From Pseudomonadota bacterium (GTDB lineage: Bacteria > Desulfobacterota > Desulfarculia > Desulfarculales > Desulfarculaceae), in NCBI GenBank assembly GCA_018902755.1, contig JAHIQI010000051.1:1-64000 (forward strand): a stretch of 64,000 nt of DNA. Direction: 5' to 3'. Below the pieces are notes generated by a model. That model saw only the letters and a program-made list of their open reading frames with translations. It was not told the origin of the DNA and did no database searches. The position numbers and the translations under genes were made by a program. Below, piece after piece: positions 35,418 to 43,997 of the stretch (within the stretch, counting starts at the first letter, position 1; each line of letters begins with the position of its first letter).

Positions 35418-35434
35418 CCTAGGGAGGCCCCCGC

Positions 35435-36211
35435 GTGTTCCCCGTTCTACTGAGCATCGGCCCCCTGACCCTGCACACCTACGGCGTGCTGCTGGCCCTG
35501 GGCGCGGCCCTGGGTCTGTGGCTCTTGACCCACCTGGCCAAAAAATCCGGCCTGGACCCGGACCGGGTTATGACCCTGTCCCTGTGGCTTTTGATCTGCG
35601 GCCTGGTGGGCTCGCGCCTCATGTTCGTCCTGCTGGAGCCCGCCCAGTTCAAGAGCGCCCCCTGGCGGGTGCTGGCCATCTGGGAAGGCGGCCTGGTGTT
35701 CTACGGCGGGGTGGCGGCCGCGCTCATCGTGGGGCTCATCCTCATGCGCCGCTGGCGCATGCCCGCGCTCACCCTTATGGACTGCGTGGCCCCGGGCCTG
35801 GCCCTGGCCCAGGCCGTCGGCCGCCTGGGCTGCTTCAGCGCCGGCTGCTGCTACGGCCGGGTGTGGGAGGGCGGCTGGTTCGCGGTCACCTTCAGCGATC
35901 CCTTCTCCCTGGCCCCCAAGGGCGTGGCCCTGCATCCCACCCAGCTCTACACCTCCGCGGCCCTCTTGGTCATTTTGGGCGTGCTTCTGCTGCTTTGGCG
36001 GCACCGGCGTTTCGCGGGGCAAATTTTCTTCACCTATGGCTTTCTGCACGGCATCGCCAGAGTTATAATCGAAACGTTTAGAGCCGACTGGCGAGGCGAG
36101 CCCATCCTGGGGCTTACCCCCACCGGCTGGTTCGCCCTGGCCCTGGCCGTGGTCAGCGCCGCGGCCCTGGTTTACTTACGCAAGAAAAACGCCGCCAAAC
36201 AGGGAGGCTAA
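35435..36211 (+). CDS. lgt: Prolipoprotein diacylglyceryl transferase
   Basis: 258 residues from GTG with GGGAGG upstream. Seven membrane segments. Signature GRLGCFSAGCCYGR, with LHPTQLYTSAALL and GFLHGIARVIIETFR. It transfers diacylglycerol to the lipobox Cys, the step before LspA. The lspA-lgt pairing makes this a lipoprotein maturation operon. Confidence 0.95.
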   Translation: MFPVLLSIGPLTLHTYGVLLALGAALGLWLLTHLAKKSGLDPDRVMTLSLWLLICGLVGSRLMFVLLEPAQFKSAPWRVLAIWEGGLVFYGGVAAALIVGLILMRRWRMPALTLMDCVAPGLALAQAVGRLGCFSAGCCYGRVWEGGWFAVTFSDPFSLAPKGVALHPTQLYTSAALLVILGVLLLLWRHRRFAGQIFFTYGFLHGIARVIIETFRADWRGEPILGLTPTGWFALALAVVSAAALVYLRKKNAAKQGG

Positions 36212-36212
36212 G

Positions 36213-36593
36213 GTGGACTTCCCCGACGATCTCAAGTATCACCCGGAGCACATGTGGGTCCGCCTGGAAGAGGGCGGCAAGGCAACCGTGGGCATCAGCG
36301 ACTACGCCCAAGAGCAGTTGGGCACCGTGATCTACATTGATCTGCCCGACGTGGAGCAGGACCTGAGCGTGGGCGAGGAGCTGGGCGCGGTGGAAAGCGC
36401 CAAGAGCGTCAGCGACCTCATCAGCCCGGTCACCGGAGTGGTGCTGAAAGTCAATCGGCGTCTGGAGGAAACCCCGGACCTGATCAACCTGGAGCCCTAC
36501 ACCGGCGGCTGGATCGCGCGCGTAAAGCTGACGGACGCCGATGAGTTGGAAGAGCTTTACGACGCCCGGGAGTACGAGGCCGAACTGGACTAG
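36213..36593 (+). CDS. gcvH: Glycine cleavage system H-like lipoyl carrier protein
   Basis: 126 residues from a GTG one base after lgt, with GGGAGG at 36202-36207. Lipoylation site in VESAKSVSDL (K64). HTEHMWV-type start (KYHPEHMWVRLEE) and GWIARVKL end. No gcvT or gcvP is nearby, so it may serve a remote glycine system or act in lipoate relay. Confidence 0.9.
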   Translation: MDFPDDLKYHPEHMWVRLEEGGKATVGISDYAQEQLGTVIYIDLPDVEQDLSVGEELGAVESAKSVSDLISPVTGVVLKVNRRLEETPDLINLEPYTGGWIARVKLTDADELEELYDAREYEAELD

Positions 36594-36673
36594 GCCGGGC
36601 TCGGCTGAACCAGGCACGGCCGCCCCGGGATCGCCTACCCGTTCCCTCGTTCATGGCCGGAAGCGGTCTCTTC

Positions 36674-37831
36674 CTATACCGGTGGGCCCATCACCCGGTT
36701 GCGGCCGCCTTGTTTGGCCTTGTAGAGCCGCTCGTCGGCCCGTCGCACTACTTGGTGATAATCGTCGCCATCCTGGGGATACAAGGCCGCTCCCAGGCTG
36801 GCGGTCACCTGGGTAGCTTGCTTGCCGCCGGGCAGGGTGAAACGATGGTTTTCTATGGCCCCGCGCAGCTTCTCGGCAACGGCGATTATCTCCATTGGCC
36901 CCACCCCCTGCAACACCACCAGGAACTCCTCGCCGCCGTAGCGCACCACCCGGTCATGCTCGCGCACGCTGCCGGTGATCACCCCGGCGAACTCGGCCAG
37001 CAGGACATCCCCCACCGGATGGCCGTAGGTGTCGTTGAAATCCTTGAACAGGTCGATGTCCAGCATGATCAGGCCGTAGCGCCGCCGGGGGCGATTTTCC
37101 TCCCCGTCCAGGAAGCTGACCATCTTTTCCAAGGCCGCGCGGTTGCGTAGGCCGGTGAGCTTGTCGCGGTAGGCCATGCCTTCGGTGAACGAAAATATCT
37201 TCAGGACCACCCGGTCCAGGTAAAAAATCACCAACAGCCCGGCCACCACCGCCAGGCCCAGTTGCACCGCGAACACCACGCTCATGGTGTGCCAGGTCTG
37301 GCTGGAGCGTTGGCTCAACCCGGTCTGCAGCAGAGCGTGATGGTCGTGCAAGTGCACGTAATATTTCTTGAAAATGCTGTTGAATTCGGTCGTGCACTGC
37401 TCCAGGCGCTGGGAGCCTCGATTAAAATCTCCGCCAATTATGCGGTCAAGCTCCTCTTGGTAATTGCTAAAGGCCGAGGCGATGCCCTCGGTGCGCTGGT
37501 TAACCATCTCTTTGTCCCGGCCTGGGGGCATTTGCCGCACATGGTCTCGCAGCTCGGCCAAGGCCTTCTCGGCCTTGGCCCGGTGGGCTTGGTAATCCTC
37601 CCGAAAAGACGCCCGGCCGTTGCTCAGGTAGTAGCCCTCGGCGTCCAGGAGCATGGAGTGGATGGCCGAGTGAAAGGCCTCGCCGGATTTCAGGTGGTTG
37701 GAAACCACCACCACCTGCTGCACATTGTCATGCAACTGGCTGATGCCCAGCCAGTAGAAGGCGTAAGTGGCCAGCACTACGGCGAACAGCACCCCCACCG
37801 CTAATTTGAAGCCGAAATGTTTTATGCCCAT
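36674..37831 (-). CDS. Membrane diguanylate cyclase (GGDEF, GGEEF type)
   Basis: 385 residues. The ATG at 37831 has GGAG nine bases upstream and is preferred to an in-frame ATG at 37894 without one. TM1 about 9-27, a periplasmic four-helix-type sensor (about 28-183), TM2 about 184-205, then GGDEF. The signature GGEEF (299-303) is active-type, and the RxxD inhibitory site (REHD, 290-293) sits five residues before it, so product inhibition is expected. It makes c-di-GMP from GTP. It converges on gcvH with an 80-base gap. Confidence 0.9.
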   Translation of the reverse strand: MGIKHFGFKLAVGVLFAVVLATYAFYWLGISQLHDNVQQVVVVSNHLKSGEAFHSAIHSMLLDAEGYYLSNGRASFREDYQAHRAKAEKALAELRDHVRQMPPGRDKEMVNQRTEGIASAFSNYQEELDRIIGGDFNRGSQRLEQCTTEFNSIFKKYYVHLHDHHALLQTGLSQRSSQTWHTMSVVFAVQLGLAVVAGLLVIFYLDRVVLKIFSFTEGMAYRDKLTGLRNRAALEKMVSFLDGEENRPRRRYGLIMLDIDLFKDFNDTYGHPVGDVLLAEFAGVITGSVREHDRVVRYGGEEFLVVLQGVGPMEIIAVAEKLRGAIENHRFTLPGGKQATQVTASLGAALYPQDGDDYHQVVRRADERLYKAKQGGRNRVMGPPV

Positions 37832-38033
37832 GGCGCTTTTCTCCACCGGGGCCGGGGGAGACAAACTCTGCGTAAAGTGCCGCGTGATGGTCATCCAAAT
37901 TGGTGGGCGGCCCCAGCTTTGATACTAGCCGTATCACCAGCGGGGGGCAACCGCGCAATTACTCAACCCTTTGACAATACCCACCCACCGAATTACACTT
38001 GATTCAATGCATCCAAGGGAGGAGGCGAGCGAA

Positions 38034-38246
38034 ATGTGCGAATGTTGCGGAAAAGCCGGACCCGGCCATCAGCACCCGCACGGGCATGATCACGACCACG
38101 GCCATCACCATGAGCATGGCCATGATCATGATCACAGCCACGGCGAAGGGCACCACCACTGCCAAGGGCACGGGGACCAGCCCGGCCAACCCCGCCCCCT
38201 GATCACCCTGATTCAACCGGCCAAACCGAGCCCCAGCGGCGACTGA
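38034..38246 (+). CDS. Histidine-rich small metal-binding protein
   Basis: 70 residues from the ATG at 38034, with GGAGG eight bases upstream (an in-frame ATG at 38007 has none). N-terminal MCECCGK gives three Cys; residues 12-46 alternate His with Gly/Asp (18 His in all), resembling nickel or zinc storage/metallochaperone tails. The C-terminal 25 residues are ordinary and Pro-rich. No signal peptide. It lies 37 bases before trkH. Metal identity unknown. Confidence 0.7.
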   Translation: MCECCGKAGPGHQHPHGHDHDHGHHHEHGHDHDHSHGEGHHHCQGHGDQPGQPRPLITLIQPAKPSPSGD

Positions 38247-38252
38247 GCCATA

Positions 38253-38273
38253 CGGGGAGGTCCCGCCTCCCCG
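38253..38273 (+). other. Hairpin just upstream of the K+ transporter gene
   Basis: CGGGGAGG (38253-38260) pairs with CCTCCCCG (38266-38273), 10 bases before the ATG at 38284. It buries the only good Shine-Dalgarno-like GGGGAGG, which is otherwise too far from the start. It could be a weak terminator of the His-rich gene or a translation control element. Confidence 0.35.
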
Positions 38274-38283
38274 GCTATAAATC

Positions 38284-39627
38284 ATGCCCAAATGGTTGAC
38301 CCCTTCGCGTCTGGTGTTGGCGTCGTTCGCCCTTTTCATCCTTTTGGGCGCGGCGCTGCTGGCCCTGCCGATGATGCAGGGGCCCGGCGGGGTGGACTTG
38401 CTGGACTGCCTGTTCACCGCCACCAGCGCGGTGTGCGTCACCGGTCTCATCACCGTGGACACCGCAACCGCCTGGTCCCCCTGGGGCCAGGGGCTGATCC
38501 TGATCCTGTTGCAGGCCGGCGGCCTGGGCATCATGACCTTTTCCGTGGCCCTGCTGTACCTGGCCCGGCGGCGGCCCGGCCCGCGCACCCACTTGGCCAT
38601 TAAGGGGGCCCTGGGCCCGGTGCCCGGCGGGGAGATGGGCCGCCTGGTCTCGGATGTGCTGCTGTACGCCTTCCTGCTGGAGGGGGTGGGCGCGGCGATT
38701 TTGTTCATGCGCTTTTGGGCTGATTTTTCCGCCCCCACCGCCGCGGCCCTGGCCGTGTTCCACTCCATCAGCGCCTTTTGCAACGCGGGCTTCAGCCTGT
38801 TCACCGACAACCTGGTGGGCTACGCCACCGACCCCACGGTGAACCTGGTGATCCTGGGGTTGGTGGTGTTGGGCGGCCTGGGCTTCGTTGTGCTCCGGGA
38901 GTTGGTGGGCCGCCTGCGCCGCTCCCCGGAAAACCCGCGCCGCCGCCTTTCGCTCCAAGCCCGCCTGGTGCTATTCACCACCGGCACCCTCATCGTGGGC
39001 GGCATGGTGGCCCTGTTGGTGGCCGAGTGGCTGGGCAAGGGCCCGGCCTGGCAGCAGGGGCCCTGGACCCTGTTGTTCCAGGCGATCACCCCGCGCACCG
39101 CCGGTTTCAACACCGTTCACATGGGCCAGCTCACCAACGCCTCGCTGGTGGTTATCATGGTGCTCATGTTCATCGGGGCCTCGCCGGGCTCCTGCGGCGG
39201 CGGCATTAAAACCACCACCATCGCGGTGCTCTGGGCCCTGGCGGTCAACCGCCTCAGGGGCCGCTCCGGGGCCGAGGCCTGGGGGCGCACGGTGCCCGAG
39301 CGCCAGGTGGAGTTGGCCCTCTTGCTGGTGCTGGGCACCGGGGCCACCCTGTTGATCGCGGTGGTGCTGCTGTCCGCCGTGGGCCTGGCCGACGGCGGCC
39401 ACACGCGCGGCGACTTCATCAGCCTGGCCTTCGAGGCCACCAGCGCCCTGGGCACGGTGGGGCTGTCCCTGGGGGCCACGCCCCTGCTCACCCCGGCGGG
39501 CAAGGTGATCATCATCCTCTTGATGTTCCTGGGCCGCCTGGGGCCCCTGGCTTTCGTCTACTCCGTGGCCCAGTCCCTGCGCGACCCGGGATACCGCCTG
39601 GCCGAGGAGCGGGTGATCATGGGCTAG
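38284..39627 (+). CDS. TrkH/KtrB-type K+ transporter, membrane subunit
   Basis: 447 residues, about 10 membrane segments in the M1-P-M2 repeat pattern. Filter-like segments: TSAVCVTGL, SAFCNAGF, TPRTAGFNT and TSALGTVGL. ASPGSCGGGIKTTT is the conserved loop after the third repeat. It takes up K+ (or Na+) at the inner membrane with the TrkA-type regulator encoded next. Confidence 0.93.
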   Translation: MPKWLTPSRLVLASFALFILLGAALLALPMMQGPGGVDLLDCLFTATSAVCVTGLITVDTATAWSPWGQGLILILLQAGGLGIMTFSVALLYLARRRPGPRTHLAIKGALGPVPGGEMGRLVSDVLLYAFLLEGVGAAILFMRFWADFSAPTAAALAVFHSISAFCNAGFSLFTDNLVGYATDPTVNLVILGLVVLGGLGFVVLRELVGRLRRSPENPRRRLSLQARLVLFTTGTLIVGGMVALLVAEWLGKGPAWQQGPWTLLFQAITPRTAGFNTVHMGQLTNASLVVIMVLMFIGASPGSCGGGIKTTTIAVLWALAVNRLRGRSGAEAWGRTVPERQVELALLLVLGTGATLLIAVVLLSAVGLADGGHTRGDFISLAFEATSALGTVGLSLGATPLLTPAGKVIIILLMFLGRLGPLAFVYSVAQSLRDPGYRLAEERVIMG

Positions 39628-39686
39628 CCCTGGCAAAAGCGGGGGCCGGGAGTATGCTATTTGAATAGGCAAGTTGGGAGGTTCAG

Positions 39687-40340
39687 ATGAACCTGGCGGT
39701 TATCGGATTGGGGCAATTCGGCTCGTCCCTTGCCCTGGAGCTAAAAAAGCTGAAGCACCACGTCACGGCCATGGACTCCGATGCCCGGGCGGTGGCCCGG
39801 GTGCAGGACGTGGTGGACCAGGCGGTGGTGGCCGACTGCACCGACCGCAGCCTCCTGGAAGAGCTGGGCCTGAACCTGGTCGACGGCGCGGTGATCAGCC
39901 TGGGCGACCACCTGGGGGCCAGCATCCTCACCACCCTGCATCTCAAGGAGATGGGGGTGGGGCGCATCGTGGCCAAGGCCGTCAGCCCGGAGCACGAAAA
40001 GATCCTCAAACGGGTGGGAGCCGGCGAGGTGGTGTTTCCCGAGCGGGACGCCGCCCAGCGCCTGGCCCGCTCCCTGGCCGACCCCAACCTGCTGGACTTC
40101 CTGCCCATCGGCGACGAGTTTTCCGTGGCCGAGCTGGCCCCGCCCAGCGCCCTGGTGGGCAAGAGCCTGGCCGAGTTGGAGCTGCGGCAAAAATACGGGG
40201 TCAACGTCATCGCGGTGCGCGAGCTGGTGCCCGAGCGCACCCATCTGGTCCCCTCTCCCGATTATGTGCTCAAGGACAGCGACGTGCTGGTGGTGGCCGG
40301 ACGCCAGGAAGATCTGGAAAGGCTGCGCCAGGCCAAGTGA
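39687..40340 (+). CDS. TrkA/KtrA-type K+ channel regulator
   Basis: 217 residues with GGGAGG five bases before the ATG. RCK_N Rossmann fold (AVIGLGQFGSSLALEL, nucleotide Asp in AMDSD) is followed by an RCK_C domain from about 135. A single RCK unit, as in KtrA, so it probably forms an octameric ring under the transporter. Its TGA overlaps the GTG of the MFS gene. Confidence 0.93.
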   Translation: MNLAVIGLGQFGSSLALELKKLKHHVTAMDSDARAVARVQDVVDQAVVADCTDRSLLEELGLNLVDGAVISLGDHLGASILTTLHLKEMGVGRIVAKAVSPEHEKILKRVGAGEVVFPERDAAQRLARSLADPNLLDFLPIGDEFSVAELAPPSALVGKSLAELELRQKYGVNVIAVRELVPERTHLVPSPDYVLKDSDVLVVAGRQEDLERLRQAK

Positions 40341-41563
40341 CCCAACCTTCTTATCGCAGCGCCCTTTACATCCTGGGATTGACCACCTTCGTGGCCATGA
40401 CCGGGGTGGGCATCATCGTGCCCTTTTTGCCTCTGTACGCCCGGGACCTGGGGGCCAACGGGGTCATGCTGGGGCTAATCTTCAGCTCCTTCTCCCTGTC
40501 GCGGGCCTTTGTGGTGCCCTGGCTGGGCGGGCTCTCCGACCGCCTGGGGCGCAAGCCCTTCATCATCGCGGGCATGGCCGGCTACGGGGTCACCTCCCTG
40601 CTTTTCATGTGGGCGGGCAGCTCCGAGGCCCTGGTCTTCACCCGCCTGTTGCAGGGCGTGTTCGCGGCCATGGTGCTGCCCATCGCCATGGCCCTGGTGG
40701 CCGACATAACCCCGGCGGGCATGGAGGGCCGATCCTTCGGGGCCTTCAACATGTTTTTCCTCATGGGCTTCGGGGTGGGGCCGGTCATCGGCGGGGCGGT
40801 CTATGAATACGCCGGGCTCAACGCCAACTTCCTGCTCATGTTCTTCCTCAGCGTGGCCGCCGCCCTCACCGTGCTCTTTTGCGTGAAGGAGCCCTCCGCC
40901 GAGCTGCGCTCCGGGGGCAAGCGGGGCCTCCGGGAGATGCTTCACCTCACCCGCGACCGGGGCTTCATGGCCATCATGGTGGCCCGCATGGGCGCGGCGG
41001 CGGGCATGAGCTGCTTCATCTCCTTCATGCCCCTGGTGGCCACCGGCCACGGCCTGGGCACCCTGGGGGTGGGCCTGTGCCTGACCGCCAACGTGCTGGT
41101 GAGCACCGCCATGCAGCGGCCCGCCGGCAGCCTGGCCGACCGCCTGCCCCGCCTGCCCCTGGCCGCCGGAGGCCTGGGCATGGCCGGGATCATGAAGATA
41201 CTCATCCCCTGGGGAAGCGACCTGACCTCCCTGATGCTCCTGTCCATGGCCGAGGGCATCTTCTCGGGCCTGGCCCTGCCCGCGCTCACCGCCATGGCCG
41301 TCAGCCGGGGCAAGCAGTTGGGCTCGGGCATGGGGCTCACCACCGGGGCCTTCACCATGGCGCTCAGCGTGGGGGTGTTCTTCGGGCCGGTGAGCGGAGG
41401 CTGGGCCGTGGACCTCAGCGGCATCAGCGGCGCGGCCCTTTGGCTGGGCGGCGGGGCCACCGTGGCCGCGGCCCTACTCTTGTGGCTGCTCTATTCCTCG
41501 ACCCAAAACGGCCACCATGGGGCCAAGGCCAAGGACCTGGTCCCGGTGGACCGCCTGCCCTAA
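40337..41563 (+). CDS. Major facilitator superfamily transporter
   Basis: 408 residues from a GTG overlapping the previous stop. Twelve predicted membrane segments. The MFS A-motif is GGLSDRLGRKPFI between TM2 and TM3, with a weaker copy GSLADRLPRLPL in the second half. Resembles drug/sugar efflux permeases; substrate unknown. Its 3' end overlaps the convergent gene by 90 bases. Confidence 0.88.
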   Translation: MTQPSYRSALYILGLTTFVAMTGVGIIVPFLPLYARDLGANGVMLGLIFSSFSLSRAFVVPWLGGLSDRLGRKPFIIAGMAGYGVTSLLFMWAGSSEALVFTRLLQGVFAAMVLPIAMALVADITPAGMEGRSFGAFNMFFLMGFGVGPVIGGAVYEYAGLNANFLLMFFLSVAAALTVLFCVKEPSAELRSGGKRGLREMLHLTRDRGFMAIMVARMGAAAGMSCFISFMPLVATGHGLGTLGVGLCLTANVLVSTAMQRPAGSLADRLPRLPLAAGGLGMAGIMKILIPWGSDLTSLMLLSMAEGIFSGLALPALTAMAVSRGKQLGSGMGLTTGAFTMALSVGVFFGPVSGGWAVDLSGISGAALWLGGGATVAAALLLWLLYSSTQNGHHGAKAKDLVPVDRLP

Positions 41564-42268
41564 GAGCCGCCCCGCCCAGAGCAGACAGCCCATGGAAAGA
41601 AGCAACTCGGCGGGCTCCTGGTCCCGCCAGACGATCACCCGGCCGATGGCGAAGTTCTCGCCCCCGAAGATCGCCGCCAAGAGCACGTCGCCCCAAATGA
41701 AGTAAGAATAGATCAGAAACACCGGCAGGAAGTACAGGGTCAGGGCGCAAGGCGGAACCAGGCCGTCCGCCAGGGAGCGCAGCAGAGGGCTCAGCCCCGG
41801 CCTGGCCAGGAGCTTGTCCTTGACCAGCCAGCCCAGGGACAGTACCAGTCCCGCCAGCATGTACATGGTGTGCAGGCAATACTGAACCGGCCTCAGGTTG
41901 TGCAGCGACACCTCGCGCTGAACGTTGTAGCGGGCGAAAAACTGCGGCAGATGGTAGCCCAGGATGCGCTCGCCCCAGCTGATCTCGTCACCGGCCACCA
42001 GCAAGAAGCCCAGGCCCAGCAACAGCGCCGCCCCGGCGTGCCAGGCCAGGCCCGAGGTCCTGAAGCGCAGGGCGGCCCACAGGCTCAACAGCCCCGCCGC
42101 CGCGTAGCAACAGAACTGGACGTTCTCCAGGGGGCCGTCTTCCTGAATCATGGCGTGATAGTAGGCTGGGGCGTAAATCTTGATCCCCACCATAACCAGG
42201 GCCAAGGCCAGGGGTAGGCCAAAAATAATCCATGGCCAGGGCCGATCGGCCTGGTCGCTGTGCGTCAT
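41474..42268 (-). CDS. Multi-pass membrane protein with conserved EISWGERI motif
   Basis: 264 residues from MTHSDQADRP (ATG at 42268). About seven membrane segments. The central block AGDEISWGERILG..LPQFFARYNVQREVSLHNL resembles an 'E-E-I-S-W-G-Q-R ... N-x-Q-E-x-x-x-H-N' signature that I associate with uncharacterised membrane proteins. No function known to me. The last 29 codons overlap the MFS gene on the other strand. Confidence 0.7.
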   Translation of the reverse strand: MTHSDQADRPWPWIIFGLPLALALVMVGIKIYAPAYYHAMIQEDGPLENVQFCCYAAAGLLSLWAALRFRTSGLAWHAGAALLLGLGFLLVAGDEISWGERILGYHLPQFFARYNVQREVSLHNLRPVQYCLHTMYMLAGLVLSLGWLVKDKLLARPGLSPLLRSLADGLVPPCALTLYFLPVFLIYSYFIWGDVLLAAIFGGENFAIGRVIVWRDQEPAELLLSMGCLLWAGRLLGQAVHRDQVLGLGPMVAVLGRGIEQPQE

Positions 42269-42484
42269 GTTGTTCCCACTTCCGGGCCGGCTTCGCACCG
42301 GCCCTCCCGCGGACCAAGCGGGAGCGTGTTGAATTCGCCCGCCGCAAGCGTGCGGAGGGGACAGGCGGGTTCATATTATGCCGAGGGGGGCCGGGTTGTC
42401 CAGGTTGCTTGCCCCGCCGCCGCCCGCCCCGGACGCGGCCATGGCTTTCGGCCCTTATAAGGCTGAATCCCAACTCACCCCTCC

Positions 42485-42513
42485 TTGACTTTCCTCCACC
42501 CCCGCAGTAGATT
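42485..42513 (+). promoter_or_regulatory. Sigma70-type promoter of gatB
   Basis: TTGACT (42485-42490), 17-base spacer, TAGATT (42508-42513), followed after about 40 bases by the gatB ATG. The rest of 42269-42484 shows no gene. Confidence 0.6.
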
Positions 42514-42555
42514 CTTTGCTTGACCTACAACTACAGTTAAGTTCAGGAAACCGCG

Positions 42556-43995
42556 ATGGAATACGAAGCGGTCATGGGGCTGGAGGTCCACGCCCAGCTC
42601 CTCACCGAGTCCAAAATTTTCTGCGGCTGCTCCACCAAGTTCGGCGCGCCGCCCAACACCCACGTCTGCCCGGTGTGCCTGGGCATGCCCGGTGTGCTGC
42701 CGGTCTTGAACGAGCGGGTGGTGGAGTTCACCATCCGGGCCGGGCTGGCCACCAATTGCGCGGTGCAGCCCAAGAGCGTATGGGCCCGTAAAAACTACTT
42801 TTACCCCGACCTTCCCAAGGACTACCAGATCAGCCAATACGAGCTGCCCATCTGCCTAGACGGCTGGCTGTACATCCAGGTGGAGGGTCAGGAAAAGCGC
42901 CGCATCGGCATCACCCGCATCCACATGGAAGAGGACGCGGGCAAGCTGATCCACGACCCGGCCCAGCCGGTGAGCTACGTGGACTACAACCGCACCGGCG
43001 TGCCGCTCATGGAGTTGGTCAGCGAGCCGGACTTGCGCACTCCCGCCGAGGCGGGGGCCTATCTCCGGGCCCTGCGCGACATCCTGGTCTATCTGGAGGT
43101 CTGCGACGGCAACATGGAGGAAGGCTCCTTCCGCTGCGACGCCAACGTGAGCCTTCGGCCCGTGGGCCAAAAGGAGCTGGGCACCAAGGCCGAGCTGAAG
43201 AACATGAACTCCTTCCGGGGAGTGGAGCGGGCCCTGGAGTACGAGATTCGCCGCCAGCGGGCCATCCTGGACGAGGGCGGCAAGGTGAAGCAGGAGACCC
43301 GCCTGTGGGACCCGGACCAGGGCAAGAGCTTCGGCATGCGGGGCAAGGAAGAGGCCCACGACTACCGCTACATGCCCGACCCGGACCTGCTGCCCCTTCT
43401 GGTGGACGAGGCCTGGGTGGAGCGGGTGCGCGGCGAGTTGCCCGAGTTGCCCGAGGCCAAGCGGGCGCGCTTCATGGCCGACTACGGCCTGAACGACTAC
43501 GACGCCGGGGTGTTGACCTCAGAGCCAGCACTGGCCAAGTATTTCGAAGATGTTGTTAATAAAGGAGCTAAGCCAAAGACCTCAGCCAATTGGATACAAG
43601 GTGAATTGCTAGGATTAATGAATGAAAAGGGTGTTCCCATACCCGAATTTGAAAGTACGATTTCCGCGCCAACTTCGGCTGGTCTTTACAAGATGATAGA
43701 CGACGGTTCCATAAGCGGAAAAATGGGCAAATCAGTTTATGTCAAAATGATTGAAACTGGAAAAACTGCGCAGGAAATCGTTGACGAAGAAGGTTTGCAG
43801 CAGGTGAGCGACGAGGGCGAGTTGGAGGCCATGCTCCAGGAGATCTTCGCGGCCAACCCGGACGAGGTGGAGGCCTTCAAGGGCGGCAAGAAAAAGCTCA
43901 TGGGCTTTTTCGTGGGCCAGGTCATGCAAAAGACCAAGGGCCAGGCCAACCCCAAGCTGGTCAACAAGCTCATCAACAAGCTTTTGGGAGGCTAA
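42556..43995 (+). CDS. gatB: Asp/Glu-tRNA amidotransferase subunit B
   Basis: 479 residues. Transamidates Glu-tRNA-Gln and/or Asp-tRNA-Asn with GatA and GatC, which are not nearby. [35 protein letters not shown] (zinc Cys), [32 protein letters not shown] and [12 protein letters not shown] are all family marks. The C-terminal YqeY-like tail domain begins near 330. Bases about 43515-43800 (residues ~320-415) are about 43% GC, against about 68% on either side, with no break in frame, which suggests a recombined segment. Confidence 0.95.
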   Translation: MEYEAVMGLEVHAQLLTESKIFCGCSTKFGAPPNTHVCPVCLGMPGVLPVLNERVVEFTIRAGLATNCAVQPKSVWARKNYFYPDLPKDYQISQYELPICLDGWLYIQVEGQEKRRIGITRIHMEEDAGKLIHDPAQPVSYVDYNRTGVPLMELVSEPDLRTPAEAGAYLRALRDILVYLEVCDGNMEEGSFRCDANVSLRPVGQKELGTKAELKNMNSFRGVERALEYEIRRQRAILDEGGKVKQETRLWDPDQGKSFGMRGKEEAHDYRYMPDPDLLPLLVDEAWVERVRGELPELPEAKRARFMADYGLNDYDAGVLTSEPALAKYFEDVVNKGAKPKTSANWIQGELLGLMNEKGVPIPEFESTISAPTSAGLYKMIDDGSISGKMGKSVYVKMIETGKTAQEIVDEEGLQQVSDEGELEAMLQEIFAANPDEVEAFKGGKKKLMGFFVGQVMQKTKGQANPKLVNKLINKLLGG

Positions 43996-43997
43996 CG

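Noticed and set aside
38080..38160. Simple CATGACCAT-type repeat tract as a CRISPR or microsatellite
   Set aside because: It is the coding sequence of the His-rich peptide; there are no regular repeat-spacer units. No CRISPR array was seen anywhere.
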